From the IMG/VR virus record IMGVR_UViG_3300020020_000148, positions 1 to 25,942 of that record: DNA of 25,942 bases; one strand, 5' to 3'. A program made the position numbers and the translations under genes. Below the pieces are notes generated by a model. It ran no database searches. It was not told the DNA's origin and worked only from the letters and a program-made list of their open reading frames with translations. Shown piece by piece: positions 15,928-23,804 of the stretch. Numbering within the stretch: the first letter of the stretch is position 1; every line of letters starts with the position of its first letter. This DNA comes from a virus.

Positions 15928-16379
15928 AGCTCCATAGACATAGTAAAGGCTCTGTCAGTGTCATCTACAGGCCAGAAGTCCTCGTCTGTCATTGATTCTG
16001 TCGCTACCGGGACCTCATCACCAATGATGATTTCGCCAGACAGAATCTTATCTAGGATGATTATTGCTTGGTCATACAACTTCTGTGCGAAGTTGTTATC
16101 TTCGATGGTTAGAGATGAACGTGCTGCGAAGTTGAAGTATATCTGTGCTGCGATCAACTTCGCAGCAGCTTCTCTGACGATATCAGGTGTATTGTCAGGC
16201 GAATTCCAACCCATCAGAATTACACCATCAATAGCACCGCTCAAGTAACCCCTAACTACCCTTGCAACGCTAACCTGAACTAGGGCACCGTTCTCGGGAG
16301 TAGCTTCGATTACCGCCGCACGATCTTGCGATGGCAAGTTACCGTTGATATCCTCAACAGAAGCTAGTATCTCTGCCAT
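15924..16379 (-). CDS. Head-tail connector/adaptor protein
   Basis: 151 residues. A short DVNGNL-like start (ASVEDINGNLPSQDRAAVIEATPENGALVQVSVARVVRGYL) is followed by helical sequence with DIVREAAAKLIAAQIYFNFAARSS and NNFAQKLYDQAIIILDKILSGEI. This is the outline of DUF1320/gp6-like connectors: an N-terminal loop, then helix bundles that pack on the portal ring. It follows the capsid genes and precedes the tail terminator, as expected for a connector. The start overlaps the stop of the 119-residue gene by one base. Confidence 0.65.
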   Translation of the reverse strand: MAEILASVEDINGNLPSQDRAAVIEATPENGALVQVSVARVVRGYLSGAIDGVILMGWNSPDNTPDIVREAAAKLIAAQIYFNFAARSSLTIEDNNFAQKLYDQAIIILDKILSGEIIIGDEVPVATESMTDEDFWPVDDTDRAFTMSMEL

Positions 16380-16738
16380 TAGCTACTTACTACCTCTGCC
16401 TTCTTTGCTTCCTCTACAGGTGTTTCTTCGTTTGGTGCTTCCTCGACCTGCTTAGCCTGACGCTTCATAACGGCCTCAGCTTCTTTATCTGATAGCTCCC
16501 CGCGTTCAAGAGCGACGTCTTGAGCAGTATAGTACTCAACAGGAGACATATCATTGGGAATATCCTTAGGATAAGCTTCCTCCCTAATAGCTCCAACGTC
16601 CAAGAGCTCTTGATACTCTTCTTCACTTACACCTAGCTTTTCCTGTGTAACACTATCACCGGGCTTGATCGTTTCGGTGACCTGCCCGTAATCATTTCGA
16701 CCAGTAACGAATGTGGTCCAAGCATAATGCTTAGCCAT
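16379..16738 (-). CDS. Unrecognised protein between capsid and connector genes
   Basis: 119 residues, not recognised. The N-terminal half (KHYAWTTFVTGRNDYGQVTETIKPGDSVTQEKLGVSEEEYQELLDVGAIREEAYP) looks like a small beta domain with a TIKPGDSV turn and a helix ending in LLDVGAI, a layout also seen in small head-associated proteins next to capsid genes. The C-terminal ~45 residues are strongly charged and Glu/Ala/Lys-rich (KRQAKQVEEAPNEETPVEEAKKAE), probably disordered. The ribosome site GGGGG-TTATAAAC precedes the ATG. It may be a minor head or neck protein; the evidence is position only. Confidence 0.5.
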   Translation of the reverse strand: MAKHYAWTTFVTGRNDYGQVTETIKPGDSVTQEKLGVSEEEYQELLDVGAIREEAYPKDIPNDMSPVEYYTAQDVALERGELSDKEAEAVMKRQAKQVEEAPNEETPVEEAKKAEVVSS

Positions 16739-16761
16739 TTGTTTATAACCCCCTTTCTATT

Positions 16762-17775
16762 CTAGAAAGCGGCAGCATTAAACGCCGTGGTGATGAGATA
16801 GCCGGCGCCAGCAGAAATGATCTTGGTGTCATACTTGTAAGACACACGAACGATATCTGCCTTGCGTGGTTCTTCACGCCATCTATCAACAGGACGAGTA
16901 CTACCATCTGGATATGTCTGAGCAAACGTCTTACCGAATGTAAAGGTGTTCTGACCCGGAACCGGATCTACAATTCCTAGCCAAACATCTTTACCCCAAA
17001 ACGACGTAATAGCCTGAGTAGCATCTAGGTTGTTAGCTGCGTTGTAGACTGAGTCTACAGGCAGGATAGTACCATCGAAACCAGTCAGCTTGCGGAACGC
17101 TTCTGGATCAGTCAGATTGAAAGACTTGAAACGATCAACAACACGTGGATGATTCTCTACGTATTGCATACCAAGTCCGGGAACGATTAGTGTATTAGGA
17201 TATCTACCTGTAGCAGCATAGACAGCTCTCATGCCAACTTGAATGTCTCCAACCGGATTGGATACCGGCATGGCTGGCAATGTAGCCGTGTAATCATCCC
17301 AACGTGCGGTACCAACATGCGTGATCTTGTTAGCTGCTGCGTACTGTGCTGGATCACGAATCAGAGCAGAAACAAGCAATTCGTGCTCTAGTAGTAGACT
17401 GCGAGTAACCAGCTTGGTAGCATCACGCTCAGGATCAAGCTGCAAAGTACCACCAAATACTGGATTTGCAAGCCCACCCTGAGACTGTAGCTGCTGCCTT
17501 TCTTCATCGAGGATAGGTGCCTGTAGTGAACGTTCACGAGTCTTGAATGTATCCTCGCTCCACTTAGCACCCTGAATCTCATTGGCAACCGCTCCCGGCT
17601 CACGTGCAGATTCAAAGATCAGCCAGTTGCTTCTATCGAAAACTCGATAACGTCCTGACTGTGTATCCACAGGTGTGACAGGCATAACACGCTCGCCATA
17701 GAGAGCCTGATCCTTATAACCAACAGATAGGTTGGTTAGAATAGGATCGCTGTATAGAGTACCAGGATCGTACAT
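16762..17775 (-). CDS. Major capsid protein
   Basis: 337 residues following the decoration gene and the protease/scaffold, the expected capsid slot. Seen: an N-terminal arm (YDPGTLYSDPILTNLSVGYKDQALYGERVMPVTPV), a RYRVFDRSNWLIFESAREPGAVANEIQGAKWSEDTFKTRE segment, a long helix (ERDATKLVTRSLLLEHELLVSALIRDP), the NPVGDIQVGMRAVYAATGRYPNTLIVPG block typical of Mu T/E-like HK97-fold capsids, and a C-terminal YKYDTKIISAGAGYLITTAF strand. The order of these blocks matches the capsid family found beside Mu I-like proteases. A full AGGAGGTGA ribosome site precedes the ATG, as expected for the most abundant virion protein. Confidence 0.9.
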   Translation of the reverse strand: MYDPGTLYSDPILTNLSVGYKDQALYGERVMPVTPVDTQSGRYRVFDRSNWLIFESAREPGAVANEIQGAKWSEDTFKTRERSLQAPILDEERQQLQSQGGLANPVFGGTLQLDPERDATKLVTRSLLLEHELLVSALIRDPAQYAAANKITHVGTARWDDYTATLPAMPVSNPVGDIQVGMRAVYAATGRYPNTLIVPGLGMQYVENHPRVVDRFKSFNLTDPEAFRKLTGFDGTILPVDSVYNAANNLDATQAITSFWGKDVWLGIVDPVPGQNTFTFGKTFAQTYPDGSTRPVDRWREEPRKADIVRVSYKYDTKIISAGAGYLITTAFNAAAF

Positions 17776-17799
17776 TTATTGGTTTCACCTCCTCTAAGA

Positions 17800-18201
17800 T
17801 TAGAAAGTAGCGCCGACAAGGCCGCCGACGAGTTCAATTTCGAGAGAAATACGATCGCCTGCCGCTAGTGCAGGATGACCCACACACCTACCGACAATAC
17901 GAGCGGCTGAAGAAGCAGTAGCAACTCTTACACGACCATCGGCAATAAGTTCACATAGAGAACCGATGGGAATAGCAGCAGAAGCCTCAGCTTCAGTGAT
18001 CCCCATTTGGGCAACAGTTGCGCCCTTACCCTTGGCGATTTCGGGTGCGGTTACGCTGAACTGTGCAAAGCCAGCAATCATATCACCGATTGCTGTAACA
18101 GGGGTAACAGTTTCAGCAGCAGAGAACTTAACCGCACGGAACTTAGTAATAGCGGCCGCTGCCTTATAACCCTTAGTTAGAACAAAGTTACCAGTTGCCA
18201 T
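17800..18201 (-). CDS. Capsid decoration/stabilisation protein (DUF2190-like)
   Basis: 133 residues. The sequence is rich in Ala, Val, Gly and Thr, with short strands (NFVLTKGYKAAAAITKFRAVKFSAAETVTPVTA, IAGFAQFSVTAPEIAKGKGATVAQMG, GSLCELIADGRVRVATA) and ends in DRISLEIELVGG. Small proteins of this composition beside the major capsid gene are generally capsid cement, with a compact beta-barrel of about 110-140 residues, and the pattern resembles the DUF2190 family. A strong AAAGGAGG site precedes the ATG. It may also help attach the scaffold; that is inference. Confidence 0.7.
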   Translation of the reverse strand: MATGNFVLTKGYKAAAAITKFRAVKFSAAETVTPVTAIGDMIAGFAQFSVTAPEIAKGKGATVAQMGITEAEASAAIPIGSLCELIADGRVRVATASSAARIVGRCVGHPALAAGDRISLEIELVGGLVGATF

Positions 18202-18223
18202 TTGTTTTATACCTCCTTTCTAC

Positions 18224-18874
18224 CTAGGCAGGCAACGTGACTCGGTACGCTTCGGCCAGATCGGGATGCTTCTTAGCAGCCACTTCACAAGCCTCTTCGT
18301 ATGACATATTCTTTTCTGCATTATCCTTCTGGATTTTCAGAGCAACTTCTGCGAACATCTTACGGGCACCTGCAAGTCCGGCCTGTGTTTCAAGATCAAC
18401 TTCTGGCAGAGTATCATCTTCACGCCCACTACCGATTTCGCCGAACTTGACAATTCCGCCATTAACAATTGCCTTGATGACCTTCTCAAAGTCCTCCTGT
18501 GTAACTTTGCCCTCAGAGAACTTCTTGTGAACCTCAACAATCTGTTCCTGAGCTTGTGGACTCAGTTCCAGCTTGGTATTCTTAAGACCAAAACCTTCTG
18601 GCCTACGAATCGTCTTAACACCCTCAGCAAACGCTTTCGCACTATTAGTACGATCACGTTCCATTAGCTGATTATGTTCACCCCAAAACTCGGGGTACTT
18701 CTCAGCGAACTGCTTTTCCTGCTCAGTAGCACTCTGGCCACGCCTAAGATCCTGAAGCTCGGAGAACATAATCTTCAGCTTCTCCATTACTTCCTCTGGC
18801 TTAGTATCGTGGTCTAGGTCGAGTGCGTGAAGCAAGTCACGTGCGTCCTTCTCTGCAAACGCAAACTCTTCCAT
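18224..18874 (-). CDS. Nested scaffold protein from an internal in-frame start
   Basis: An in-frame ATG at 18874 lies five bases after the purine-rich GAAGGGAGG (18882-18890), inside the protease/scaffold gene and just after its Pro-rich linker. Starting there gives 216 residues (MEEFAFAEKDARDLLHALDLDHDTKPEE and so on): charged, Glu/Lys-rich and strongly helical, the usual composition of scaffold proteins. Phage Mu and lambda make a separate scaffold in the same nested way (Z within I, Nu3 within C). This would make free scaffold in excess over the protease fusion. Translation from this site is inferred from the ribosome site. Confidence 0.72.
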   Translation of the reverse strand: MEEFAFAEKDARDLLHALDLDHDTKPEEVMEKLKIMFSELQDLRRGQSATEQEKQFAEKYPEFWGEHNQLMERDRTNSAKAFAEGVKTIRRPEGFGLKNTKLELSPQAQEQIVEVHKKFSEGKVTQEDFEKVIKAIVNGGIVKFGEIGSGREDDTLPEVDLETQAGLAGARKMFAEVALKIQKDNAEKNMSYEEACEVAAKKHPDLAEAYRVTLPA

Positions 18875-19618
18875 CTTCAAACCTCCCTTCGTATGTGTAG
18901 AAGTAACCTTTTGACTAGGACCACTCGGTCCCTGTGTATCCTGCGGTGGTGGGCTTACACGTCGCCAACCTTCTCTAATAGCAATATCATCTGAACCGTC
19001 TTGATCTGTACGTGGTTCAGGTGGGCTACCAGTACCGGGCTCGCTGTGTTCCCACTCCTTACTCTCCCCGGTCATACGATCAATTGCACTAACCGCGAAG
19101 TATTTTCTTTCTTCTGCCGTTAACTCAGGCCACATGCTTTCTGAGAAATTGATGGGCAGAGTTCTTTTGGCAACAGGACGATTGGTAATAGCACCACCAA
19201 TGATAACGTCCGTTGCTTTATTACCTTCGCTATCCTCGTACTCATCATCCCACTCTAGAGAAAAATACTTCCACTTCTTCTCTGCGATCTCTCTCTTTGC
19301 CTCATCAGTTAGCTCGACTTCAGCAAAAAGCGAGAGCTGGTCTGAGTCGTCCGAAGATGGTCTGATATCGAAGTCCTTATACCATCCCGCAGCTTGTTTA
19401 CCTTTAGCTGAGTCAGTACCATGTTCAAAGTCAATAGCGATTTCCTGACCACGAACGTTCTCCCTGAAGTTCTTAATGAAGTTCTCCAACTTCTCAGGAG
19501 TAACTGGTACCTCACCATAAAAAGGTGTTTGGTATTTACGTGCTGGTAGGGCTTCAATCCAGACCGGCCCATCCTGTTCAAGAGCCTGTACCGGAGCTTT
19601 CATGATTACTGTATCCAA
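18224..19618 (-). CDS. Capsid maturation protease fused to scaffold (Mu gpI-like)
   Basis: The preferred start is a TTG at 19618, eight bases after an AAAGGAGG site and after the previous gene's stop, giving 464 residues. An ATG at 19666 would run back into that gene and lacks such a site. Residues 1-160 form the Mu gpI-like protease: IEALPARKYQ, EIAIDFEHG (DFEH at 63-66), QAAGWYKDFDIR, LFAEVELTDEAKREIAEKKWKYFSLEW and GGAITNRP at ~141-148, in the family's order. A Pro/Ser/Gly-rich linker (~190-245) leads to a helical scaffold part. The scaffold should guide capsid assembly and then be degraded by the protease. An internal start yields the scaffold alone. Confidence 0.87.
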   Translation of the reverse strand: MDTVIMKAPVQALEQDGPVWIEALPARKYQTPFYGEVPVTPEKLENFIKNFRENVRGQEIAIDFEHGTDSAKGKQAAGWYKDFDIRPSSDDSDQLSLFAEVELTDEAKREIAEKKWKYFSLEWDDEYEDSEGNKATDVIIGGAITNRPVAKRTLPINFSESMWPELTAEERKYFAVSAIDRMTGESKEWEHSEPGTGSPPEPRTDQDGSDDIAIREGWRRVSPPPQDTQGPSGPSQKVTSTHTKGGLKMEEFAFAEKDARDLLHALDLDHDTKPEEVMEKLKIMFSELQDLRRGQSATEQEKQFAEKYPEFWGEHNQLMERDRTNSAKAFAEGVKTIRRPEGFGLKNTKLELSPQAQEQIVEVHKKFSEGKVTQEDFEKVIKAIVNGGIVKFGEIGSGREDDTLPEVDLETQAGLAGARKMFAEVALKIQKDNAEKNMSYEEACEVAAKKHPDLAEAYRVTLPA

Positions 19619-19637
19619 TGTTCTACCCTCCTTTCGT

Positions 19638-19844
19638 TTAAAAGTTAACTTTACGTTTCTTAACACGCATGAACTCTTCTAGTGACCACCAGCGACTCTC
19701 GTTAGTGAAGCAATCTTCCACTAGGAAGAAATCACCATCGCTCATGGCGTCTACTATGAAATACAGTCTTTGACCGCTTGAAAAATAGCTATGCTTCGTT
19801 AGAGTATTAGGTTCATTCGGCTGCGTTTGTAGGCTTGCCGACAT
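19638..19844 (-). CDS. Unrecognised 68-residue protein between portal and protease
   Basis: Not recognised. The ATG at 19844 follows GAGAGGA with six bases spacing and overlaps the 3' end of the portal gene by 32 bp in another frame. A polar start (SASLQTQPNEPNTLTK) leads to a short beta-rich part: SYFSSGQRLYFIVDAMSDGDFFLVEDCFTNESRWWSLEEFM, ending in a basic KKRKVNF tail. It resembles a small barrel of alternating strands with a WW pair, but no family is assigned. The position between portal and protease suggests a head-assembly role. Being 19 bp ahead of the protease TTG, it may couple its translation. Confidence 0.62.
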   Translation of the reverse strand: MSASLQTQPNEPNTLTKHSYFSSGQRLYFIVDAMSDGDFFLVEDCFTNESRWWSLEEFMRVKKRKVNF

Positions 19845-21327
19845 TGCCTGTCCTCTCGCCTAATGGCTTACCTTTAGCACTAGTTTTAGCTTGAGCTACT
19901 TGCTCCTTGGTTAGTTTAGTTTCGCCGTTACCATTGCCGCTACCGCTCTCTGACGAACGTGCTAGTTCAGCAGCTTTTTCTGCAACTGCCGCTCTCAACG
20001 TTTCTACTGGTACGGACGGCATATCAAAGATTTTTCTGATCCATAGTTCAGTCTCAGGAGTCCAGGTAATAGCTTCCTGTGAGAACAAGTTACCTAGAGC
20101 AGAGGCTAGCATCTGTAGGTCACGTGTCTCACCCATATTACGTACAGCAAGTCTTGGAAAGTTCATGGTCGGATAGTTCCATACAACAAGCTCAGGTATG
20201 ACATACATGTTGATCTGTTCAGCGATGTAGTTAGCTACATAGCGTAGAGATTTCATGAATAGATCGGACTGTGTACCTGCTGTAGCACGACCACCACTAG
20301 AACCTCCTTCAGAACCCATAGTAATGAACTGCCCTAGCACGTTCATCAGAATCATCCCGTTGTGATGAACTGCCGAATCTAGAACATCTACAGGCGTACC
20401 AGACGGGAACTCAACATCTACTTCTACAGCAGGGGTGAGAATCATAAACGCTTCCTCATTAGTACGGTAGTTACGTAGAAGAGTACGTAGAATGGTTCTG
20501 TCTTGGTTAGTCCATCCTGGTAGCAATCTACCTTTGAGAATACCTAGAGAGAACCTTTCCTTTTGTATAGCGTCGATCTTGTAGAAGTGGGTTTTATAGT
20601 ACCAGTGTGAATATGCGGTACGGAGTAGACTTTTCCCGGTGAGATCGCCGCCATTCTTATTGAATGAGAAGAGGAGGATCTTACCGATATCGATTTCTTT
20701 CTCTTCAACAGACCCATCAGCCTTGATAGCATTATGCTTAACCCCTTCTGGACCGCCGTTGTCATCGTAAACAATTTCTGCTACCGTACTAGCAGGTCTT
20801 ACTGCTAACTTCTGTAGCATGATGAACTGCTTAGTATTAGCAGCAGAACGAGTTCTACGTGGTGCCCATTCTCTACTCTCGTGTACCTTTTCTAGTACAG
20901 AATATCCATCTTCAAACAGATGCAAGATATCTTCCAGGGCGTTGAGGAATGGAGCACTCATACCCTCCATAAGATTAGCTGTAATAAATTCAGCAACCTC
21001 TAGATCCAAGGGGTCGTCCGAAAAAGGTTCTACAAAAAAATCTGCACCAAGTACAGGTGTTTTGGCTGCTCGCATAGAAACATCTACAGACGAATCTGTC
21101 ATCATCTTGCTGTAGGTCTGTAGTTTTACATACGCAGAGGCTAGCTCAGGTACAACCTCCCGAATACGTACTGGTTGAGAGCTTCCTTGCTCGTCTCCGG
21201 TCTGTGGACGAGTACCAGCAGCCGATTTAACACCTGAAGCAGTATAACTTGTACCGACCGTAGCCTTTCTAGGGTTAGTAACCTTCTTTCTACGTGCGGC
21301 AAATCGCTTAGTTAGCAGGTTAGCCAT
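19813..21327 (-). CDS. Portal protein (DUF935/Mu gp29-like)
   Basis: 504 residues. The portal forms the dodecameric channel for DNA entry and for the connector. Seen: a basic N-terminus (MANLLTKRFAARRKKVTNPRK), an extended YVKLQTYSKMMTDSSVDVSMRAAKTPVLGADFFVEPFSDDP region, the helical AEFITANLMEGMSAPFLNALEDILHLFEDGYSVLEKVHE block typical of DUF935-type portals, LFSFNKNGGDLTGKSLLRTAYSHWYYKTHFYKI, then HHNGMILMNVLGQFITMGSEGGSSGGRA. The C-terminal ~60 residues are polar and probably disordered. Its start overlaps the terminase stop (TAATG). Conserved order terminase-portal-protease supports the call. Confidence 0.88.
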   Translation of the reverse strand: MANLLTKRFAARRKKVTNPRKATVGTSYTASGVKSAAGTRPQTGDEQGSSQPVRIREVVPELASAYVKLQTYSKMMTDSSVDVSMRAAKTPVLGADFFVEPFSDDPLDLEVAEFITANLMEGMSAPFLNALEDILHLFEDGYSVLEKVHESREWAPRRTRSAANTKQFIMLQKLAVRPASTVAEIVYDDNGGPEGVKHNAIKADGSVEEKEIDIGKILLFSFNKNGGDLTGKSLLRTAYSHWYYKTHFYKIDAIQKERFSLGILKGRLLPGWTNQDRTILRTLLRNYRTNEEAFMILTPAVEVDVEFPSGTPVDVLDSAVHHNGMILMNVLGQFITMGSEGGSSGGRATAGTQSDLFMKSLRYVANYIAEQINMYVIPELVVWNYPTMNFPRLAVRNMGETRDLQMLASALGNLFSQEAITWTPETELWIRKIFDMPSVPVETLRAAVAEKAAELARSSESGSGNGNGETKLTKEQVAQAKTSAKGKPLGERTGNVGKPTNAAE

Positions 21328-22769
21328 TAAAGCCGGACCAAACTATTAGATAGGTTGAGTTCTTCTTCCATACTTACTGATGTACCAGTGAGAGTCGTGA
21401 ACATATCGTGACTTTCGGAACCTATATAGTCCTCACCATAAATGTCAACTAGGTGGGAGCCAGCACCAAGAACAAAATGGGGACCAACAAAGTAACGCAA
21501 TGCGTCACAACAGTGATCGTCTACCTTATGCTGGATATTACCATCAGATTGTAGCTCGTTAAGGTCCTGCTGCGAATTACGCGCAAGAGGCTTAACGTGC
21601 AATTGGCTCATCTGGCGAACTAGGTTCGTACAAGAAGGATCTACAACGATCTGCTTGTTCTTGAGCATACGTTTGATCTGCTCAACGCCAAGTTTCCAGG
21701 GAACGTCTGGCCCACCAACAAAACCTAGAATCAATGCGAGCGTAGCTGCTTCATCTGCCCCACGCGGATCGCCCCACATAGCCTCTACAGCATAGCCATC
21801 GGGATTATCTCTATTCTTAATTGCCCATCCGTGTTGCATGGTAGCTTGGTAACTACCATAGTACTCGCGCCACACGTAGATAGTATCATCAGGGGCTACC
21901 TGTATATCCAAAGCAGCGAATGGGTTTACGAAGCCATAATCCATAGCCAAATAGTTAGGCAACTGGGGATTGTACCTAACCGGCTGAACATGGACTGCGG
22001 GGTCCCATTCCTCGTAGATAGCCCCTGATATCGTGGTGAAGCTTGCTCCGTATTCTTGGTCAAACCAAACCTTGCTTACTAGTGACTTAATTCTCTGAAT
22101 TTCTTCGTTATCAAAACCACCCGGATAACGTGCGGAGTTAGTCCAAGATGGGAACTGCCAGCTTTTATAATCTTTGTGGTGCGTGTTTCCGTTATGTGTG
22201 ACTGGTTGGCCTAGCTGCCATAGAGCGTGGTACCAGTTGTACCCTTTTGGAGTAGAGGGGAAGTCACACGTACCGAGTAGGTCTGATAGTGCGGGTTCGA
22301 TGTATTGTTCCCACGTACTCCTTTGATGTTTTGCTGCCTCGGACATGATTGCATGTGATAGACCTTCTCCTAGGAGTGAATCTTGCTTCTCGGCACTAAC
22401 GACCTCGAGAACTGCGCCCCACGGAGTACGAATCTCCATTTGACCTTGTTTAACGTTATTAGTTTTCTTGCAGTATCTCAGGATATCGAGTTCTTCAAAA
22501 TCACGCCATACTACTCGGAACTCTTTTTCACCTAGCTTATATGTTGGCCCAATGATCCAGTTGTACGAATCGGGCACGAACATTTTATAGGTCATACGAT
22601 GACCCGCTGCTTGACTTTTACCCCAACGTCTACCACAACAAGGAACGTTGAAACGGGCGTTGGAGTAAAGGTAATCAGCTTGCTCAGGCGTATGCGGAGT
22701 AAACCCTATACGCTCATAAAGGGTTCCAGCATCAATACCTGGTTCAGCACTTGCTATTGCAGTTGCCAC
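21327..22769 (-). CDS. Terminase large subunit
   Basis: 480 residues, complete. N-terminal ATPase: Walker A CGRRWGKS at 45-52, Walker B-like HAIMSEAA with E144 at 139-146, and the coupling motif FPSTPKG at 170-176. C-terminal RNase H-like nuclease: AMDYGFVNPF with D277, GDPRGAD with D334, and DDHCCDALRY with D417/D418/D422. These are the expected catalytic positions for a headful or cos packaging motor that cuts concatemers and drives DNA through the portal. The upstream gene stop is at 22769, directly coupled to this ATG. Packaging mechanism cannot be told from the sequence. Confidence 0.95.
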   Translation of the reverse strand: MATAIASAEPGIDAGTLYERIGFTPHTPEQADYLYSNARFNVPCCGRRWGKSQAAGHRMTYKMFVPDSYNWIIGPTYKLGEKEFRVVWRDFEELDILRYCKKTNNVKQGQMEIRTPWGAVLEVVSAEKQDSLLGEGLSHAIMSEAAKHQRSTWEQYIEPALSDLLGTCDFPSTPKGYNWYHALWQLGQPVTHNGNTHHKDYKSWQFPSWTNSARYPGGFDNEEIQRIKSLVSKVWFDQEYGASFTTISGAIYEEWDPAVHVQPVRYNPQLPNYLAMDYGFVNPFAALDIQVAPDDTIYVWREYYGSYQATMQHGWAIKNRDNPDGYAVEAMWGDPRGADEAATLALILGFVGGPDVPWKLGVEQIKRMLKNKQIVVDPSCTNLVRQMSQLHVKPLARNSQQDLNELQSDGNIQHKVDDHCCDALRYFVGPHFVLGAGSHLVDIYGEDYIGSESHDMFTTLTGTSVSMEEELNLSNSLVRL

Positions 22770-23149
22770 TATTTAACCTTGCCTGGTTCCTTTTTGGCCT
22801 GTAGCTGTGCAAACAACTTCTTGAAAGGATCGCCGTCACTTGTAGCATCCTTACCTGCTTGTTCAATAACGTACTTAGAACAGTTGGCGCGAACAGTCTC
22901 GCTTTCAGCATTTCCGACCAACCACACGATTTGCGCGGCAGCCATAGCGACGTTCTTTTTAAAGAAGTCTGTGGTATACTCGATTACGTTGTCTGGCGAC
23001 TTTTCAACCGCCGTTGTGAATTCCTGCTCAAAAGCCGCGTGGTACTCATTGAGCTTGGCTTGCACCTTTTCAGGCGTAAGCTCCTTGTCTTGCATTAGCT
23101 TAGAAAAGTCCTTATCTGGGTTTAGCTCGTTCTCAGGTTTTTCTGGCAT
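22769..23149 (-). CDS. Putative small terminase subunit
   Basis: 126 residues from the ATG at 23149, which follows GAAAGGGGGTG. An earlier in-frame start at 23185 lacks such a site. The protein is highly charged: a Lys/Glu/Asp-rich N-terminus (PEKPENELNPDKDFSKLMQDKELTPEKVQAKLNEYHAAFEQEFTTAVEKS), a central helix with FFKKNVAMAAAQIVWLVGNAES, and a basic C-terminus (FKKLFAQLQAKKEPGKVK). It immediately precedes the large terminase and is the first gene of the late operon, the usual small-terminase slot. No helix-turn-helix is obvious, so the call rests mainly on position. Confidence 0.58.
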   Translation of the reverse strand: MPEKPENELNPDKDFSKLMQDKELTPEKVQAKLNEYHAAFEQEFTTAVEKSPDNVIEYTTDFFKKNVAMAAAQIVWLVGNAESETVRANCSKYVIEQAGKDATSDGDPFKKLFAQLQAKKEPGKVK

Positions 23150-23247
23150 GAGTGACACCCCCTTTCGGCCCACGCATCTTACCAACGTTACTCAGTCGTC
23201 ACGGTTTTCACTATTAAACCGGCGTTAAAAATGGCTCCGTAGTTTCT

Positions 23248-23261
23248 GGGTGATATCACCC
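23248..23261. promoter_or_regulatory. Perfect 14-bp palindrome, candidate operator
   Basis: GGGTGATATCACCC is its own reverse complement. It lies midway between the divergent late and early operons, about 70 bp from the plus-strand promoter. Perfect dyads in such positions often bind dimeric repressors or activators. The binding protein is not in the window. A TGATATC core recurs at 23379-23385. No third copy was found by eye. Confidence 0.45.
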
Positions 23262-23328
23262 TCATCGTTTTGTTTTATGGTTTACAATACTTATTTAAAA
23301 ATGTCGCTATTTGCGGGTTATTCATCTC

Positions 23329-23357
23329 TTGATTGTATTGGTTGTAACTCATATTAT
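23329..23357 (+). promoter_or_regulatory. Sigma70-like promoter for the plus-strand genes
   Basis: TTGATT at 23329-23334, 17 bp spacer, TATTAT at 23352-23357: four of six and five of six matches to the TTGACA/TATAAT consensus with ideal spacing, in AT-rich DNA. A start near 23364-23366 would give a ~55-base leader before the ATG at 23421. Confidence 0.55.
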
Positions 23358-23420
23358 TCGCACAGATAGGGAGTACCTGATATCTTGATACTACAGCGAA
23401 CGAGAGAGGAGGTTACTCAC

Positions 23421-23762
23421 ATGCGTCACACACACGAGCGGGAGATACTGACTAGGCCGGACGGTCTACCGATTGACTTCACGCCTAACAACCATCGTAC
23501 CTACAAAGTCTCGCGCGACTACTGGGATCGAATGCTCAACCACCGCCCAGTAGGTATCGCACCAGGCACGGAGGCTACGTCAGACGGTACGCCTACGGTA
23601 CTGTGCCACTATGCCGATGGTACCAGTGAGGTACGTACTGTTAGCAGCTTCAGGACTAACAAGGAGCGCCAGCAGCGCAGCAAGGTACAGCAGGCACGCC
23701 AGCTAACCGAGGCCGAGAAGTACCTACCATCCCAGGCAGATATCCTCGGCCAGTACAGCTAA
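23421..23762 (+). CDS. Unrecognised early protein (113 residues)
   Basis: Not recognised. The ATG at 23421 follows GAGAGGAGG with eight bases spacing; a TTG upstream at 23385 in the same frame lacks one. The protein is polar and basic: MRHTHEREILTRPDGLPIDF, then YKVSRDYWDRMLNHRPVGIAPGTEATSDGTPTVLCHYADGTSEVRTV, and a charged helical C-terminus (TNKERQQRSKVQQARQLTEAEKY). The middle VLCHYADGTSEVRTV segment looks like a beta hairpin. It is the first gene after the divergent promoter, and in phages such small basic genes often act early against host functions; nothing here confirms that. Confidence 0.72.
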   Translation: MRHTHEREILTRPDGLPIDFTPNNHRTYKVSRDYWDRMLNHRPVGIAPGTEATSDGTPTVLCHYADGTSEVRTVSSFRTNKERQQRSKVQQARQLTEAEKYLPSQADILGQYS

Positions 23763-23772
23763 CTAGGTAACT

Positions 23773-23804
23773 ATGACTGAGTACCCGCAAGGGTATTTAG
23801 TCAT
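23773..23804 (+). ncRNA. Strong 14-bp RNA hairpin with GCAA (GNRA) loop
   Basis: Arms 23773-23786 and 23791-23804 pair fully: twelve Watson-Crick pairs and two G-U wobbles (G79 with U98, G81 with U96, counting from 23700), closing on a GCAA tetraloop. No T-run follows, so it is not a classic Rho-independent terminator. It ends 10 bases before the ribosome site of the next gene, so it may control its translation, act as an RNase cleavage site, or stabilise the upstream mRNA. The wobbles occur as G-U only on the plus strand; on the minus strand they would be A-C mismatches, so the structure belongs to the plus-strand transcript. Confidence 0.7.

Larger units (their letters stand above)
23150..23420. 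other. Divergent regulatory region between late and early genes (271 bp, no gene)
   Basis: AT-rich DNA between the minus-strand packaging operon and the plus-strand small-gene cluster. It contains a perfect 14-bp palindrome, a second 6-bp inverted repeat (CGGTTT at 23202-23207 and AAACCG at 23216-23221), and a plus-strand sigma70-like promoter. No convincing sigma70-type promoter for the late operon was found on the minus strand, so late transcription may need a phage factor or start elsewhere. Both strands contain only short ORFs without ribosome sites. Confidence 0.6.

Noticed and set aside
22599-23228. 209-residue plus-strand ORF across the terminase genes
   Set aside because: It is antisense to the large and small terminase genes, has no ribosome site, and is Ser/Cys/Leu-rich low-quality sequence; a shadow of real genes.
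23185-23384. Minus-strand sigma70 promoter for the late operon
   Set aside because: Several AT-rich hexamers such as TTTAAT and TATTGT occur, but none has an acceptable -35 at 16-18 bp.
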